From Clostridium sp. CCUG 7971 (lineage in GTDB: Bacteria > Bacillota > Clostridia > Peptostreptococcales > Peptostreptococcaceae): 47,762 nt of DNA. The DNA lies in assembly GCF_017590215.1 (NCBI RefSeq), contig NZ_JAFFPK010000137.1, forward strand, positions 1-47,762. Reading direction: 5' to 3'. The position numbers and the translations under genes are program-made. Positions 1 to 9,649 of this stretch are shown here, in pieces (the stretch's first letter is position 1; each line of letters begins with the position of its first letter). The notes beneath the pieces were generated by a model. That model worked only from the letters and a program-made list of their open reading frames with translations, did no database searches and had not been told where the DNA came from.

Positions 1-1
1 A

Positions 2-58
2 AATAATATTGAGTTAGTTAAGCCGGGAAGTAGAGAATTCAAAGAATTAGGAATGTAA
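2..58 (+). CDS. C-terminal end of an upstream gene (partial)
   Basis: Frame 2 is open from the window edge and ends at the TAA at 56-58, giving an 18-residue tail ending KELGM. A rho-independent hairpin follows 12 bases later, which supports this as a real gene end. The fragment is too short to assign a family. Confidence 0.6.
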   Translation, partial: NNIELVKPGSREFKELGM

Positions 59-70
59 TGATATATATAA

Positions 71-98
71 GACCTTAGAATATTCTAAGGTCTTTTTT
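71..98. terminator. Rho-independent terminator between convergent genes
   Basis: A perfect 22-bp palindrome (arms GACCTTAGAAT and ATTCTAAGGTC, 71-92) is followed by six T on the plus strand. It sits between the upstream plus-strand gene end and the 3' end of the minus-strand LysR gene. On the minus strand the following tract is only T/A-rich, so it probably works best for the plus-strand gene. Confidence 0.85.
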
Positions 99-101
99 AT
101 T

Positions 102-998
102 TTATCCTTTGTCTAGTTCTGAAGTATACAGTTTAAATTCTTCTAAAAATATCTCTGCAGCTTTAGATATAGTAATATTTTTAGGCAAAATATAAGAGAA
201 ATTATGAGTGTAAGAATCATCTAATTCAATTATAGAAAGTTCTTTATTTTTCACAGCAGGAGCAGCTACAAACCTAGACATAATAGTAATTCCTAGTCCA
301 TTTCTAACAGCCTCTTTAACAGCATAATTACTTCCCAAAACAATTACACCTTTAGGTACAATTTCGTTAGTTCCTAAAAACATATTAAAAAATTCTCGAC
401 ACCCAGATCCATCTTCACGTACTATCCATTTTTTATCTTGCAACATATCTAAAGAAAAATCATTCTTAATTAAATTTGGGTTATATGGGAATGCTAGTAC
501 CATCTTATCTCTTAATAAATACTCTTGCGAAAAATTAGAGTAAGAAGAAATACCTTCTATAAGTCCAATATCTAGTGTTAAGTCTTTTAAACTAGAACAA
601 ATAGTTGATGTATTTTCTATAAAAATTTTAATATCGATATCTGGGAATTTTTTACAAAATGTAGTTAAAAACTTAGGGAGAATATATTCGCCTGTAGTTA
701 AACTAGCACCGATTTTTAGATGACCTTTAATAGAATCAGAAGTATTTAAAACTTCCATAGAGGTTATATCTAAAAGATTAACTATCTCCTTAGCTCTCTT
801 ATATAAAGTGTAGCCGCTTTCTGTTATAAATATAGTTTTTTGTTTAACAGATCTATTTATTAATGTAACTCCAAAAGTATTTTCTAAATTTTTTATATGA
901 GTACTGACGCTAGGTTGAGACAAGTTAAGATGCTCTCCAGCTTTAGTAAAATTTTTATACTCAACGACAGCGATGAATGTTTTTAATTCTTCAAACAA
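102..998 (-). CDS. LysR-family transcriptional regulator
   Basis: This 298-residue protein has the standard LysR plan. An N-terminal winged helix-turn-helix (about residues 1-60, with FVAVVEYKNFTKAGEHLNLSQPS-like spacing and the segment LNLSQPSVSTHIKNLE) is followed by a periplasmic-binding-protein-like effector domain (about 90-295). The start codon is TTG at 998-996 with AGGAGG eight bases upstream; no ATG is available there. It is divergent from two yeiH-type transporter genes, the usual layout for a LysR regulator and its target. In several bacteria YeiH neighbours a CysL/YeiE-type LysR protein, so control by a sulfur compound is a reasonable guess. The effector is not visible from the sequence. 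Confidence 0.88.
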   Translation of the reverse strand: MFEELKTFIAVVEYKNFTKAGEHLNLSQPSVSTHIKNLENTFGVTLINRSVKQKTIFITESGYTLYKRAKEIVNLLDITSMEVLNTSDSIKGHLKIGASLTTGEYILPKFLTTFCKKFPDIDIKIFIENTSTICSSLKDLTLDIGLIEGISSYSNFSQEYLLRDKMVLAFPYNPNLIKNDFSLDMLQDKKWIVREDGSGCREFFNMFLGTNEIVPKGVIVLGSNYAVKEAVRNGLGITIMSRFVAAPAVKNKELSIIELDDSYTHNFSYILPKNITISKAAEIFLEEFKLYTSELDKG

Positions 999-1047
999 TG
1001 ATGTTACCTCCTAATTATTAGCATACTTAATAAATATATTATACACC

Positions 1048-1111
1048 TAATCATAAAAAAATTTAATAGTAATTATTTTTTTTATAAATTTTACTTATGA
1101 TTAATAAAATT
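1048..1111. promoter_or_regulatory. Candidate LysR operator in the divergent intergenic region
   Basis: Two symmetric elements overlap here. AATTTTA (1087-1093) and TAAAATT (1105-1111) form an inverted repeat with an 11-base centre, matching the T-N11-A geometry of LysR boxes. TAATCATAA (1048-1056) and TTATGATTA (1095-1103) form a 9-bp inverted repeat 38 bases apart, which would suit a regulatory plus an activation site. The string AATTTTACTTAT (1087-1098) recurs upstream of the second yeiH copy at 2259-2270. Confidence 0.5.
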
Positions 1112-1159
1112 ATATACTAATTACAGAGAATATATTAAGTCAGAAAGGAGTTATACATC

Positions 1160-2185
1160 ATGTTAAATTATAAAGGTATTTTTAAAAGTATTAAAGAGAT
1201 ACTACCAGGATTTATAGTATCTTTAACTATAGGGATAGTAAGTATATTTATTTCGAAATTTGTACCAAAGTTAGGTGCAGCGACGATTTCAATATTTTTA
1301 GGTATGTTTATAGGTAATGTATTTTTAGGCCAAAAAGTATTTCAAAAAGGATATAAATTCTCAGAAACAGATCTGTTATCATATTCAATAGTATTATTAG
1401 GAGCGACTCTTAGTGTATCAACTTTAATGGAGTTAGGATTTAATGGAATTTTATTTATTGTTTTACAAATGTCAGTAACTATAGCTGGTGCATTATATAT
1501 AGGTAAAAAATTAGGTTTCAGTCAAAATTTTAGATTTCTTATGGCGAGTGGAAATGCAGTATGTGGATCTTCTGCAATAGCCGCAACTGCTCCCGTTATT
1601 GATGCAGATGATAAGGATAAAGGAATAGCAATAACAATAGTTAATGTAACTGGAATATTTTTAATGTTTTTACTTCCAATTTTAACTCAAAAGCTATATA
1701 GCCATGAAGCAGTACAAACATCTGCGATGATAGGTGGAACGCTACAATCTGTAGGGCAAGTAGTTGCAAGTGGAGCTATGGTAAGTGAAGGAGTGAAAGA
1801 TTTATCTACAATATTTAAAATAGTAAGAGTTATATTATTAGTTGGAGTAGTATTCTTATTTGGTCATTTAAAGAATAAAACTAATCATGATATATTAGAA
1901 GAAGAAATAGAAGATACTAAAAAAGGAAAAATAAAAGTACCTTGGTATGTAATAGGTTTCTTTGTAACTTGTGCTTTATTTTCTACTAATATAATATCTC
2001 CACAAGTATCAGAAATCTGCAAATCATTAAGTAATAAATTTGAAATAATAGCATTAGCAGCAATAGGATTAAGAGTCAACATAAAAGATTTAATAAAACA
2101 GGGAAAAGCTGTATCGCTATACGGATTATTTGTTGGTATACTACAAGTAATAACAGCTATAACTTTAATAGGAATATTATTATAA
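1160..2185 (+). CDS. YeiH-family (UPF0324) putative sulfate exporter, copy 1
   Basis: This 341-residue polytopic membrane protein belongs to the YeiH/UPF0324 (Cons_hypoth698) family, annotated as a putative sulfate exporter. About ten hydrophobic segments are visible. The family core MASGNAVCGSSAIAATAPV (about residues 128-146), with its small-residue and Cys motif, is intact, as is the downstream SAMIGGTLQSVGQVV segment. The ATG has AAAGGAG nine bases upstream. It is divergent from the LysR gene and followed by its own terminator and then a second copy. Substrate and direction of transport remain unproven for most of the family. Confidence 0.88.
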   Translation: MLNYKGIFKSIKEILPGFIVSLTIGIVSIFISKFVPKLGAATISIFLGMFIGNVFLGQKVFQKGYKFSETDLLSYSIVLLGATLSVSTLMELGFNGILFIVLQMSVTIAGALYIGKKLGFSQNFRFLMASGNAVCGSSAIAATAPVIDADDKDKGIAITIVNVTGIFLMFLLPILTQKLYSHEAVQTSAMIGGTLQSVGQVVASGAMVSEGVKDLSTIFKIVRVILLVGVVFLFGHLKNKTNHDILEEEIEDTKKGKIKVPWYVIGFFVTCALFSTNIISPQVSEICKSLSNKFEIIALAAIGLRVNIKDLIKQGKAVSLYGLFVGILQVITAITLIGILL

Positions 2186-2212
2186 GAATATCTATATAGA
2201 TATTCTTTTTTT
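2186..2212 (+). terminator. Terminator between the two yeiH copies
   Basis: The 20-bp palindrome GAATATCTATATAGATATTC (2186-2205) starts right after the stop codon and runs into seven T. It separates the two paralogues into distinct transcription units, so the second probably has its own promoter in 2213-2323. Confidence 0.8.
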
Positions 2213-2238
2213 ATTTAGACAACTATAAATTAATTTTA

Positions 2239-2270
2239 TTAATTATAGATTTATAATTAATTTTACTTAT
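2239..2270. promoter_or_regulatory. Candidate operator upstream of yeiH copy 2
   Basis: TTAATTATA (2239-2247) and TATAATTAA (2252-2260) form a perfect inverted repeat with a 4-base centre. It abuts AATTTTACTTAT (2259-2270), a 12-base string shared with the operator region of copy 1. The placement suggests that the same regulator controls both copies. Confidence 0.4.
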
Positions 2271-2323
2271 AATAAAAATGAATGTATACTATAAAGGGAA
2301 ATTATTACACAAAAGGAAGGGCA

Positions 2324-3358
2324 ATGTTATTTATGACAAAAGAAAGTAAAATAATGAACAAGATGAAAGAAATACTACCAGGATTTATAGTATCCTTATT
2401 GGTAGCATTAATAAGTATACAACTTTCAAATATAATACCTAAAATTGGTGCAGCAACTATATCTATATTTTTAGGTATTGTAGTAGGAAATTTATTTTTA
2501 GGACAAAAAGTATTTCAAAGTGGATATAAATTCTCTGAAAGTAATTTGTTATCATACTCAATAGTTTTACTTGGGGGAACCTTAAGCGTATCTAAGTTGA
2601 TGGAACTTGGATTAAATGGAATACTATTTGTTATAATACAAATGACAATAACGATAGTTGGGGCGTTATATATAGGTAAAAAACTGGGGTTTGATCAAAA
2701 CTTTAGGTTTCTTATGGCAAGTGGAAATGCAGTATGTGGTTCATCTGCAATAGCTGCAACTGCACCTGTAATTGATGCAAATGATAAAGATAAAGGAATA
2801 TCTATAACTGTAGTAAATGTAACGGGAATATTCTTAATGTTTTTATTACCATTGATTTCAGGATATTTATACAATCATGAAACTATACAAACATCAGCTA
2901 TGATAGGTGGAACACTACAATCAGTAGGACAAGTAGTAGCAAGTGGCGCTATGGTAAATGAAGGTGTAAAAGATTTAGCAACAATATTTAAGATAGTAAG
3001 GGTTATAATGCTAGTTGTGGTAGTATTTATATTTGGTCACTTAAAACATAAGACTAATACTGAAATAGTTGCAGAAGAAATAGTTGATACAAAAAAAGGA
3101 AAGATAAAAATACCATGGTATGTAATAGGATTTTTTATAACATGTGCTTTATTTTCTTTAAATATTATAACTCCAGAAGTTTCAGATATATTTAAAAAGA
3201 TAAGTCATAACTTCGAAATAATAGCATTAGCTGCGATAGGTCTTAAGGTAAATATAAAAGACTTAATACAGCAAGGTAGGGCAGTATCATTATATGGTTT
3301 ATTTGTAGGTACGCTTCAAGTTGTATCCGTTATGGTTTTAATAAATGTATTTTTATAA
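2324..3358 (+). CDS. YeiH-family (UPF0324) putative sulfate exporter, copy 2
   Basis: A second YeiH/UPF0324 protein, co-linear with copy 1 and very similar in every core segment (ILPGFIVSL, GAATISIFLG, MASGNAVCGSSAIAATAPV, ALAAIGL-VNIKDLI-QG), so it is a tandem duplicate. Frame and stop are certain; the start is not. The ATG at 2282 has no ribosome binding site. The ATG at 2324 has AAAGGA six bases upstream. The ATG at 2333 gives the same N-terminal length as copy 1. The charged loop after about residue 225 and the N-terminus are the most divergent parts, so the two may differ in regulation or substrate. Confidence 0.87.
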   Translation: MLFMTKESKIMNKMKEILPGFIVSLLVALISIQLSNIIPKIGAATISIFLGIVVGNLFLGQKVFQSGYKFSESNLLSYSIVLLGGTLSVSKLMELGLNGILFVIIQMTITIVGALYIGKKLGFDQNFRFLMASGNAVCGSSAIAATAPVIDANDKDKGISITVVNVTGIFLMFLLPLISGYLYNHETIQTSAMIGGTLQSVGQVVASGAMVNEGVKDLATIFKIVRVIMLVVVVFIFGHLKHKTNTEIVAEEIVDTKKGKIKIPWYVIGFFITCALFSLNIITPEVSDIFKKISHNFEIIALAAIGLKVNIKDLIQQGRAVSLYGLFVGTLQVVSVMVLINVFL

Positions 3359-3381
3359 AATTTAGATTGGCTTAAATTAAA

Positions 3382-3426
3382 AAAGTATTAGGAGTGTAGT
3401 AAACTACATTCCTAATACTTTTTTTA
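3382..3426. terminator. Bidirectional terminator
   Basis: A long hairpin has arms around AAAGTATTAGGA and TCCTAATACTTT plus an inner TGTAG/CTACA stem. A-tracts lie on the left and T-tracts on the right, so it can end both the plus-strand yeiH transcript and the minus-strand kinase transcript. Its right half lies inside the last codons of the kinase gene. Confidence 0.85.
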
Positions 3427-4057
3427 TTTCATCGCATAATAAATCAAGATGTTCTGGATTTTTTATTAGATCAACTTCATTTATATTTACATATAAAACT
3501 GGAGATTGATCATACTCTCCTATCCATCTTTCGTATCTATTGTGAAGATTTCTCCAATAATCTATATCAACAGATTTCTCCATTTCACGTCCTCTAAGGC
3601 TTATTCTATTAACTATAGTATCTATAGAACCATTTAAGTATATCATTAAGTCCGGTCTTCTTAAATAAGGCACCATATCATTGAATAAATCTCTGTAAGT
3701 TATATAATCTCTTTTGCTCATTTTTCCGTTATCAAATAAGTTTCTAGCAAATATTTCTACATCTTCATATATACTTCTGTCTTGTATGTTATTTAACCCG
3801 TTAGTATCTATTTCCTTTTGTTGCTTAAATCTTTGAGCAAGGAAGTATAATTGTAAGTGGAATCCCCATTTTTCTTGATCTAAATAAAAATCTTCTAAGT
3901 ATGGATTTCCATCAACTTTTTCGTAGTGAGTTTCAAATCCTAATCTTTCACCAACTAATTTTGTCAAAGTTGACTTTCCCGCTCCAACATTTCCGGCTAC
4001 TGTTATAAATAAGTCTCTGTTTAAAGGCTTATTGCACTGGTTTACTAATTTAAACAT
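3404..4057 (-). CDS. Deoxynucleoside kinase (dGK/dAK type)
   Basis: This 217-residue member of the deoxynucleoside kinase family phosphorylates a deoxyribonucleoside to its 5'-monophosphate in the cytoplasm (salvage). Visible motifs are the P-loop GNVGAGKS (residues 22-29), the DRSIYED segment with the DRS motif (about 94-100), and the arginine-rich lid RISLRGREME. The ATG at 4057 overlaps the stop of the upstream kinase gene by one base (TAATG) and has AGGAGG upstream, so the two were co-translated. Bacilli and lactobacilli carry a similar adjacent pair with dG/dA and dC/dA specificities. Which specificity this one has cannot be read off. Confidence 0.9.
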   Translation of the reverse strand: MFKLVNQCNKPLNRDLFITVAGNVGAGKSTLTKLVGERLGFETHYEKVDGNPYLEDFYLDQEKWGFHLQLYFLAQRFKQQKEIDTNGLNNIQDRSIYEDVEIFARNLFDNGKMSKRDYITYRDLFNDMVPYLRRPDLMIYLNGSIDTIVNRISLRGREMEKSVDIDYWRNLHNRYERWIGEYDQSPVLYVNINEVDLIKNPEHLDLLCDEIKKVLGM

Positions 4058-4712
4058 TACGCTTGTCCTCCTAAGGTCTTTATTGCTTCTTCTACTTTAT
4101 TTATTATAGATTGCCTGTCCTTATCATTATTTAAGAAATCTAAATCTGAGTTATCGACTTCTATTATAAGAGGCTCTTTACCCATAAAGTTATGTTTTAT
4201 AGATAATGGATCGAAATAATATTTATACTCTAATCTTAGTTCATTTATATAATCTCTAGCCATTTGTCTTTCGAAACTTCTATCTCTCATAGCTATTCTT
4301 TTCATTAAAACATCCGTATCTGAATTTAAATATATTATTATATCTGGCTGAGGTAAATCGTTAACGAAAATATTATACATTTGCTTATATCTATGAAACT
4401 CCATCTTATCAAGAGTTATTCCTGCAAATATAAGATTTTTTATAATATGGTAATCACTAACCACGCCTTGAGAATTGCTTAATACATCTTTTTCTATATC
4501 ACTTAATTGTTTTAATCTATTAAATAGAAAAAATGCTTCTGTTTGTAAAGCATATTCTTTAATATCCGTATAAAATTTCGATAAAAAAGGATTTTCTTCA
4601 ACTATTTCTCTTAAAAGAGTATAGCCAAATGGTCATTAAGTATAGTTGCAAGTGTAGTTTTACCTACGCCTATAGGACCTTCTATTGCAATAAATATACC
4701 TCTACTGTTCAT
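4057..4712 (-). pseudogene. Second deoxynucleoside kinase, split by a 1-base frameshift
   Basis: The start is ATG at 4712-4710 with GAGGGTG seven bases upstream. The N-terminus reads IEGPIGVGKTTLA (P-loop) and then runs into a stop after NDHLAILF. The rest of the kinase is open in another frame: FGYTLLREIVEENPFL, then ALQTEAFFLFNR, VVSDYHIIKNLIFAG, DRSFERQMARDYI. One extra base in the T3 run (AAA at 4627-4629 on the plus strand) would restore a protein of about 218 residues. All motifs after the lesion are intact, so it is either a very recent inactivation or a sequencing error. The gene is the first of the two-kinase operon. Confidence 0.85.
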
Positions 4713-4819
4713 TTAAAATCACCCTCTAAAAATAATGTCTTATGTATTTTATCAAAAAAATATTTTAAATTCTACTCTAGACTTTTAAAATTATATTTGT
4801 ATATACAAAAATAGTTTAT

Positions 4820-4848
4820 TTAATTTACACGAAAATAGGGTAAATTAA
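4820..4848. promoter_or_regulatory. Inverted repeat upstream of ogg
   Basis: TTAATTTAC (4820-4828) and GTAAATTAA (4840-4848) form a perfect 9-bp inverted repeat with an 11-base centre, the spacing expected for a dimeric regulator on one DNA face. It lies in the divergent region between the kinase operon and the glycosylase gene. No T-run follows, so it is not a terminator. Confidence 0.4.
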
Positions 4849-4891
4849 TAGTATTAACAATTATTACATAGATATAAAGGAGTAAAAAAAA

Positions 4892-5767
4892 ATGAATGTT
4901 TATGAAAAAGATAATTCAGTAATATTAGAGGGAGTAGCAGATTTTGATTCAAAGCATATATTTGAATGTGGGCAATGCTTTAGATGGCACAAAGAAGATA
5001 ATGGATCTTATACAGGTGTTGCTAAAGGAAAAGTTATAAATGTATTAAGAGAAAATGATAAAATTTATTTAAATAACACTAATTTAGAGGATTTCAATAA
5101 CATTTGGTATAATTACTTTGATTTAGGAACAAATTACACCGATATAAAAAATACTTTAAAAAATATGGATGAATACTTAGATAAAGCTTGCGATTTTGGA
5201 TGGGGAATAAGAATACTTAGACAAGATGGATGGGAAATGCTTATTTCATTTATTATTTCTTCTAATAATAGAATTCCTATGATACAAAAAGCTATAGAAA
5301 ATTTATCTAGGAATTTTGGAAAATACATAGGGAACTATAATGGTAAAGATTATTATGCATTTCCAACACCAGAAGAGCTAAATAAAGCAACAGTAGAAGA
5401 AATAAGAGCTTGTCAAACTGGATTTAGAGATAAGTATATAAAAAGCACTACTGAAAGAGTGGTAGAAAATAATGAGAATGTATCGAAATATTCAAGCTTA
5501 AGCACAGACGAATGTATAAAAGAATTAACTAAGTTTAACGGAGTAGGTCCGAAGGTAGCAGATTGTATAGCATTATTTGGTATGACTAAAATAGATACTT
5601 TCCCTGTTGACGTCTGGGTTAAGAGGGTTATGCAAGAATTCTATGTAGAAGAGGATATGAGTTTGCCTAAAATAAGAAAGTACGCAATTGATAAATTTAA
5701 AGATCTATCTGGATATGCCCAACAATATTTATTCTATTATGCAAGAGAGCTTGGAATAGGAAGATAA
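4892..5767 (+). CDS. ogg: 8-oxoguanine DNA glycosylase / AP lyase (OGG1 type)
   Basis: This 291-residue bifunctional glycosylase removes 8-oxoguanine and cleaves the abasic site. An OGG N-terminal domain (about residues 10-110, with FECGQCFRWHKE) precedes the HhH-GPD fold. The helix-hairpin-helix reads FNGVGPKVADCIALFG, with the Schiff-base lysine at K221 and the catalytic aspartate at D240 in PVDVW, the same arrangement as in OGG1. The ATG has AAAGGAG upstream. The cardiolipin synthase gene starts 18 bases after its stop, so they are probably co-transcribed. Confidence 0.93.
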   Translation: MNVYEKDNSVILEGVADFDSKHIFECGQCFRWHKEDNGSYTGVAKGKVINVLRENDKIYLNNTNLEDFNNIWYNYFDLGTNYTDIKNTLKNMDEYLDKACDFGWGIRILRQDGWEMLISFIISSNNRIPMIQKAIENLSRNFGKYIGNYNGKDYYAFPTPEELNKATVEEIRACQTGFRDKYIKSTTERVVENNENVSKYSSLSTDECIKELTKFNGVGPKVADCIALFGMTKIDTFPVDVWVKRVMQEFYVEEDMSLPKIRKYAIDKFKDLSGYAQQYLFYYARELGIGR

Positions 5768-5785
5768 CTAAAAGAGGGATGAAAC

Positions 5786-7276
5786 ATGAGTGTTGTAGGT
5801 ATTTTATTTTTAGGTTATTTGATTATATCATATTTAGCTAGTGCAGCAATTTCAATGGTTATTATACTTGAGAATAGAGACCCTGCTAGAACTGTAACAT
5901 GGTTATTAATATTTTTACTACTTCCAGGAGTAGGGTTATTAATATATGCAGTATTTGGTAGAAATATAAGAAAAATAAAAATATTTAAAACTCAAAAGTT
6001 AGCAAATGACATAAAAGAAGAAAAATTATTTGAAAATCTAGAAGAAATACAAGAATTAGTAAAATTAGAACAAGACTCAATAAAAGAAAGAAGTTTAGCA
6101 GACGATGAACTAGCAGATTATTCAAAAAAGAGAGTAATAAGTTTACTATTAAATACAGGCATGTTTCCATTTACAACTAATAATAATATAGATGTTTATA
6201 TAGATGGGAATCAAAAATTTGAAAATCTTATAAAAGATATTAAATCGGCTAAAGATCATATACATTTAGAGTACTTTATAATAAAAGATAGTGAAATAGG
6301 TAGAAAAATAAGAGATTTATTAATAGAGAAAGCTAAAGAAGGGGTAAAAATAAGAATTCTATATGATGATGTTGGATGTTGGAGGTTTTGGTTCCATAGA
6401 AAATTTTTCAATGAAATGAAAAAGCATGGAATTGATATAATGCCATTTTTACCAGCCAAGTTTCCTATAATAGGAAGTAAGTTAAATTATAGAAATCATA
6501 GAAAAATAGTAGTTATAGATGGAAAAGTAGGATATACAGGTGGTATTAATATTGGTGATGAGTATGTGGGTAAAAATAAGAAATTTGGATATTGGAGAGA
6601 TACCCATATAAGAATAGAAGGAACATCAGTATATTTACTTCAAATGACATTTTTAATAGATTGGTACTATACTACTAAAGAAATTATATTAATAAAAAAA
6701 TACTTCCCGAAAATGAGCTATTGTGGTGACAGTATGGTTCAAGTAGTAGCAAGCGGTCCAGATAGTGATTGGGAAGCTATACATTATGCATATTTTTCTG
6801 CAATATGCCAAGCTAAAAAGAATATATATATAGAAACTCCGTACTTTATTCCAGATGAGAGTATATTAAGAGCTCTTAAAAGTGCTGCACTTAGTGGTGT
6901 AGATGTAAGAATTATATTCCCTAAAATAGCTGACCATAAAATGGTGAATAGTGCATCATACTCATACTTTACAGATATATTAAAATCTGGAGGAAAAGTT
7001 TATTTATATACTAAAGGATTTATACACTCTAAGATAGTAATAATAGATGATAAGATATCGTCTACTGGATCTGCTAACATGGATTTAAGAAGTTTTATGC
7101 TTAATTTTGAAATAAATGCATTTATATATGATAAAGATGTTATAGAAATAATGACTAAAGATTTCTTTGAAGATATGAAAAATAGTGAAGAATTAGATGA
7201 AAGTGATTTTGAGAATAGAAATATAATTATAAAGGCTAAAGAGTCAATATCTAGGTTATTTTCGCCAATATTATAA
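5786..7276 (+). CDS. cls: Cardiolipin synthase (phospholipase D family)
   Basis: This 496-residue membrane enzyme joins two phosphatidylglycerol molecules into cardiolipin. Two N-terminal transmembrane segments (about residues 4-28 and 37-58) are followed by two PLD catalytic domains. The HKD motifs are H238/K240/D245 (NHRKIVVID) and H414/K416/D421 (IHSKIVIID), each followed by the expected GG/GS segment. Length and order match bacterial ClsA-type enzymes. The ribosome binding site is GAGGGATG-like, seven to eight bases before the ATG. It probably forms a unit with ogg and lies upstream of groESL, which has its own promoter. Confidence 0.93.
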   Translation: MSVVGILFLGYLIISYLASAAISMVIILENRDPARTVTWLLIFLLLPGVGLLIYAVFGRNIRKIKIFKTQKLANDIKEEKLFENLEEIQELVKLEQDSIKERSLADDELADYSKKRVISLLLNTGMFPFTTNNNIDVYIDGNQKFENLIKDIKSAKDHIHLEYFIIKDSEIGRKIRDLLIEKAKEGVKIRILYDDVGCWRFWFHRKFFNEMKKHGIDIMPFLPAKFPIIGSKLNYRNHRKIVVIDGKVGYTGGINIGDEYVGKNKKFGYWRDTHIRIEGTSVYLLQMTFLIDWYYTTKEIILIKKYFPKMSYCGDSMVQVVASGPDSDWEAIHYAYFSAICQAKKNIYIETPYFIPDESILRALKSAALSGVDVRIIFPKIADHKMVNSASYSYFTDILKSGGKVYLYTKGFIHSKIVIIDDKISSTGSANMDLRSFMLNFEINAFIYDKDVIEIMTKDFFEDMKNSEELDESDFENRNIIIKAKESISRLFSPIL

Positions 7277-7303
7277 AAAATTTCTATGTGTTATAAAAAA
7301 TAG

Positions 7304-7335
7304 TTGAAACTTATTAGCAATTAATATACTATAAT
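7304..7335 (+). promoter_or_regulatory. Candidate groESL promoter
   Basis: TTGAAA (7304-7309) lies 15 bases before TATACT (7325-7330), which overlaps a second -10-like TATAAT (7330-7335). CIRCE begins six bases downstream, the usual position for HrcA repression at the start point. Confidence 0.55.
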
Positions 7336-7340
7336 AATTG

Positions 7341-7367
7341 TTAGCACTCTATTGTTTAGAGTGATAA
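7341..7367. promoter_or_regulatory. CIRCE operator (HrcA binding site)
   Basis: TTAGCACTC (7341-7349), a 9-base centre, and GAGTGATAA (7359-7367) match the CIRCE consensus TTAGCACTC-N9-GAGTGCTAA with a single mismatch (A for C) in the right arm. It precedes groES by about 125 bases, so the operon is expected to be repressed by HrcA and induced by heat. A 14-bp inverted repeat (7326-7339 and 7392-7405) encloses it. Confidence 0.95.
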
Positions 7368-7493
7368 AAAAGCTCGCAAACGCGTTGCTCAAATTATTAT
7401 AGTATTTATTTTTGGCTATAAATATTTAAAAATGATAACATGGAATTTAAAATTCCTTTAATAATACAAATAAATCACTAGGAGGTAGAGATT

Positions 7494-7778
7494 ATGAAAA
7501 TAAGACCATTAGCTGATAGAGTAGTTATAAAAAAAATAGAAGCCCAGGAAAAAACTGCAAGTGGAATAGTTTTACCAGGTGCGGCTAAGGAACAACCTCA
7601 AATGGCTGAAGTTGTAGAAGTTGGACCAGGTGGTATTGTTGATGGAAAAGAAATAGTTATGGAATTAAAAGTAAATGATAAGGTAATATTTACAAAATAT
7701 GCAGGTACAGAAGTTAAAATAGAAGGTAAAGAATACACAATATTAAGACAAAGTGATATATTGGCTGTAATAGAATAA
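7494..7778 (+). CDS. groES: Co-chaperonin GroES
   Basis: This 94-residue Cpn10 forms the heptameric lid of the GroEL folding chamber. The N-terminal MKIRPLADRVVIKK, the mobile loop around KTASGIVLPGAAKEQPQ (about residues 19-35), and the C-terminal GKEYTILRQSDILAVIE are all typical. AGGAGG lies upstream of the ATG. groEL follows after 21 bases. Control by CIRCE/HrcA is expected. Confidence 0.98.
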   Translation: MKIRPLADRVVIKKIEAQEKTASGIVLPGAAKEQPQMAEVVEVGPGGIVDGKEIVMELKVNDKVIFTKYAGTEVKIEGKEYTILRQSDILAVIE

Positions 7779-7787
7779 TTTTATTAG

Positions 7788-9425
<1,638 letters not shown>

Positions 9426-9445
9426 TTTAACAATGCATATATTAG

Positions 9446-9473
9446 AAGGAGTAACTATTGTTACTCCTTTTAT
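9446..9473 (+). terminator. groESL terminator
   Basis: Perfect 10-bp arms AAGGAGTAAC (9446-9455) and GTTACTCCTT (9460-9469) with a TATT loop end in a short T-run. Confidence 0.85.
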
Positions 9474-9649
9474 AATACAAAAATTCGATTTGTCCATTTT
9501 GTTCAAGTAGTTCTCAATACATTGCTCAAACGACTGTGTATGTTGATCCAAATTAGTAGATGGTATTATAAAAGATATCTATTAATAACAACTACTAATA
9601 CTAAAATGTGGTAAAATTATTTTAAAGTCAATTATAAAGAGGTAAAAAT

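Noticed and set aside
4629-4814. Plus-strand 61-residue frame over the 5' end of the broken kinase gene
   Set aside because: It has no ribosome binding site and overlaps clear kinase coding sequence and its promoter region on the other strand.
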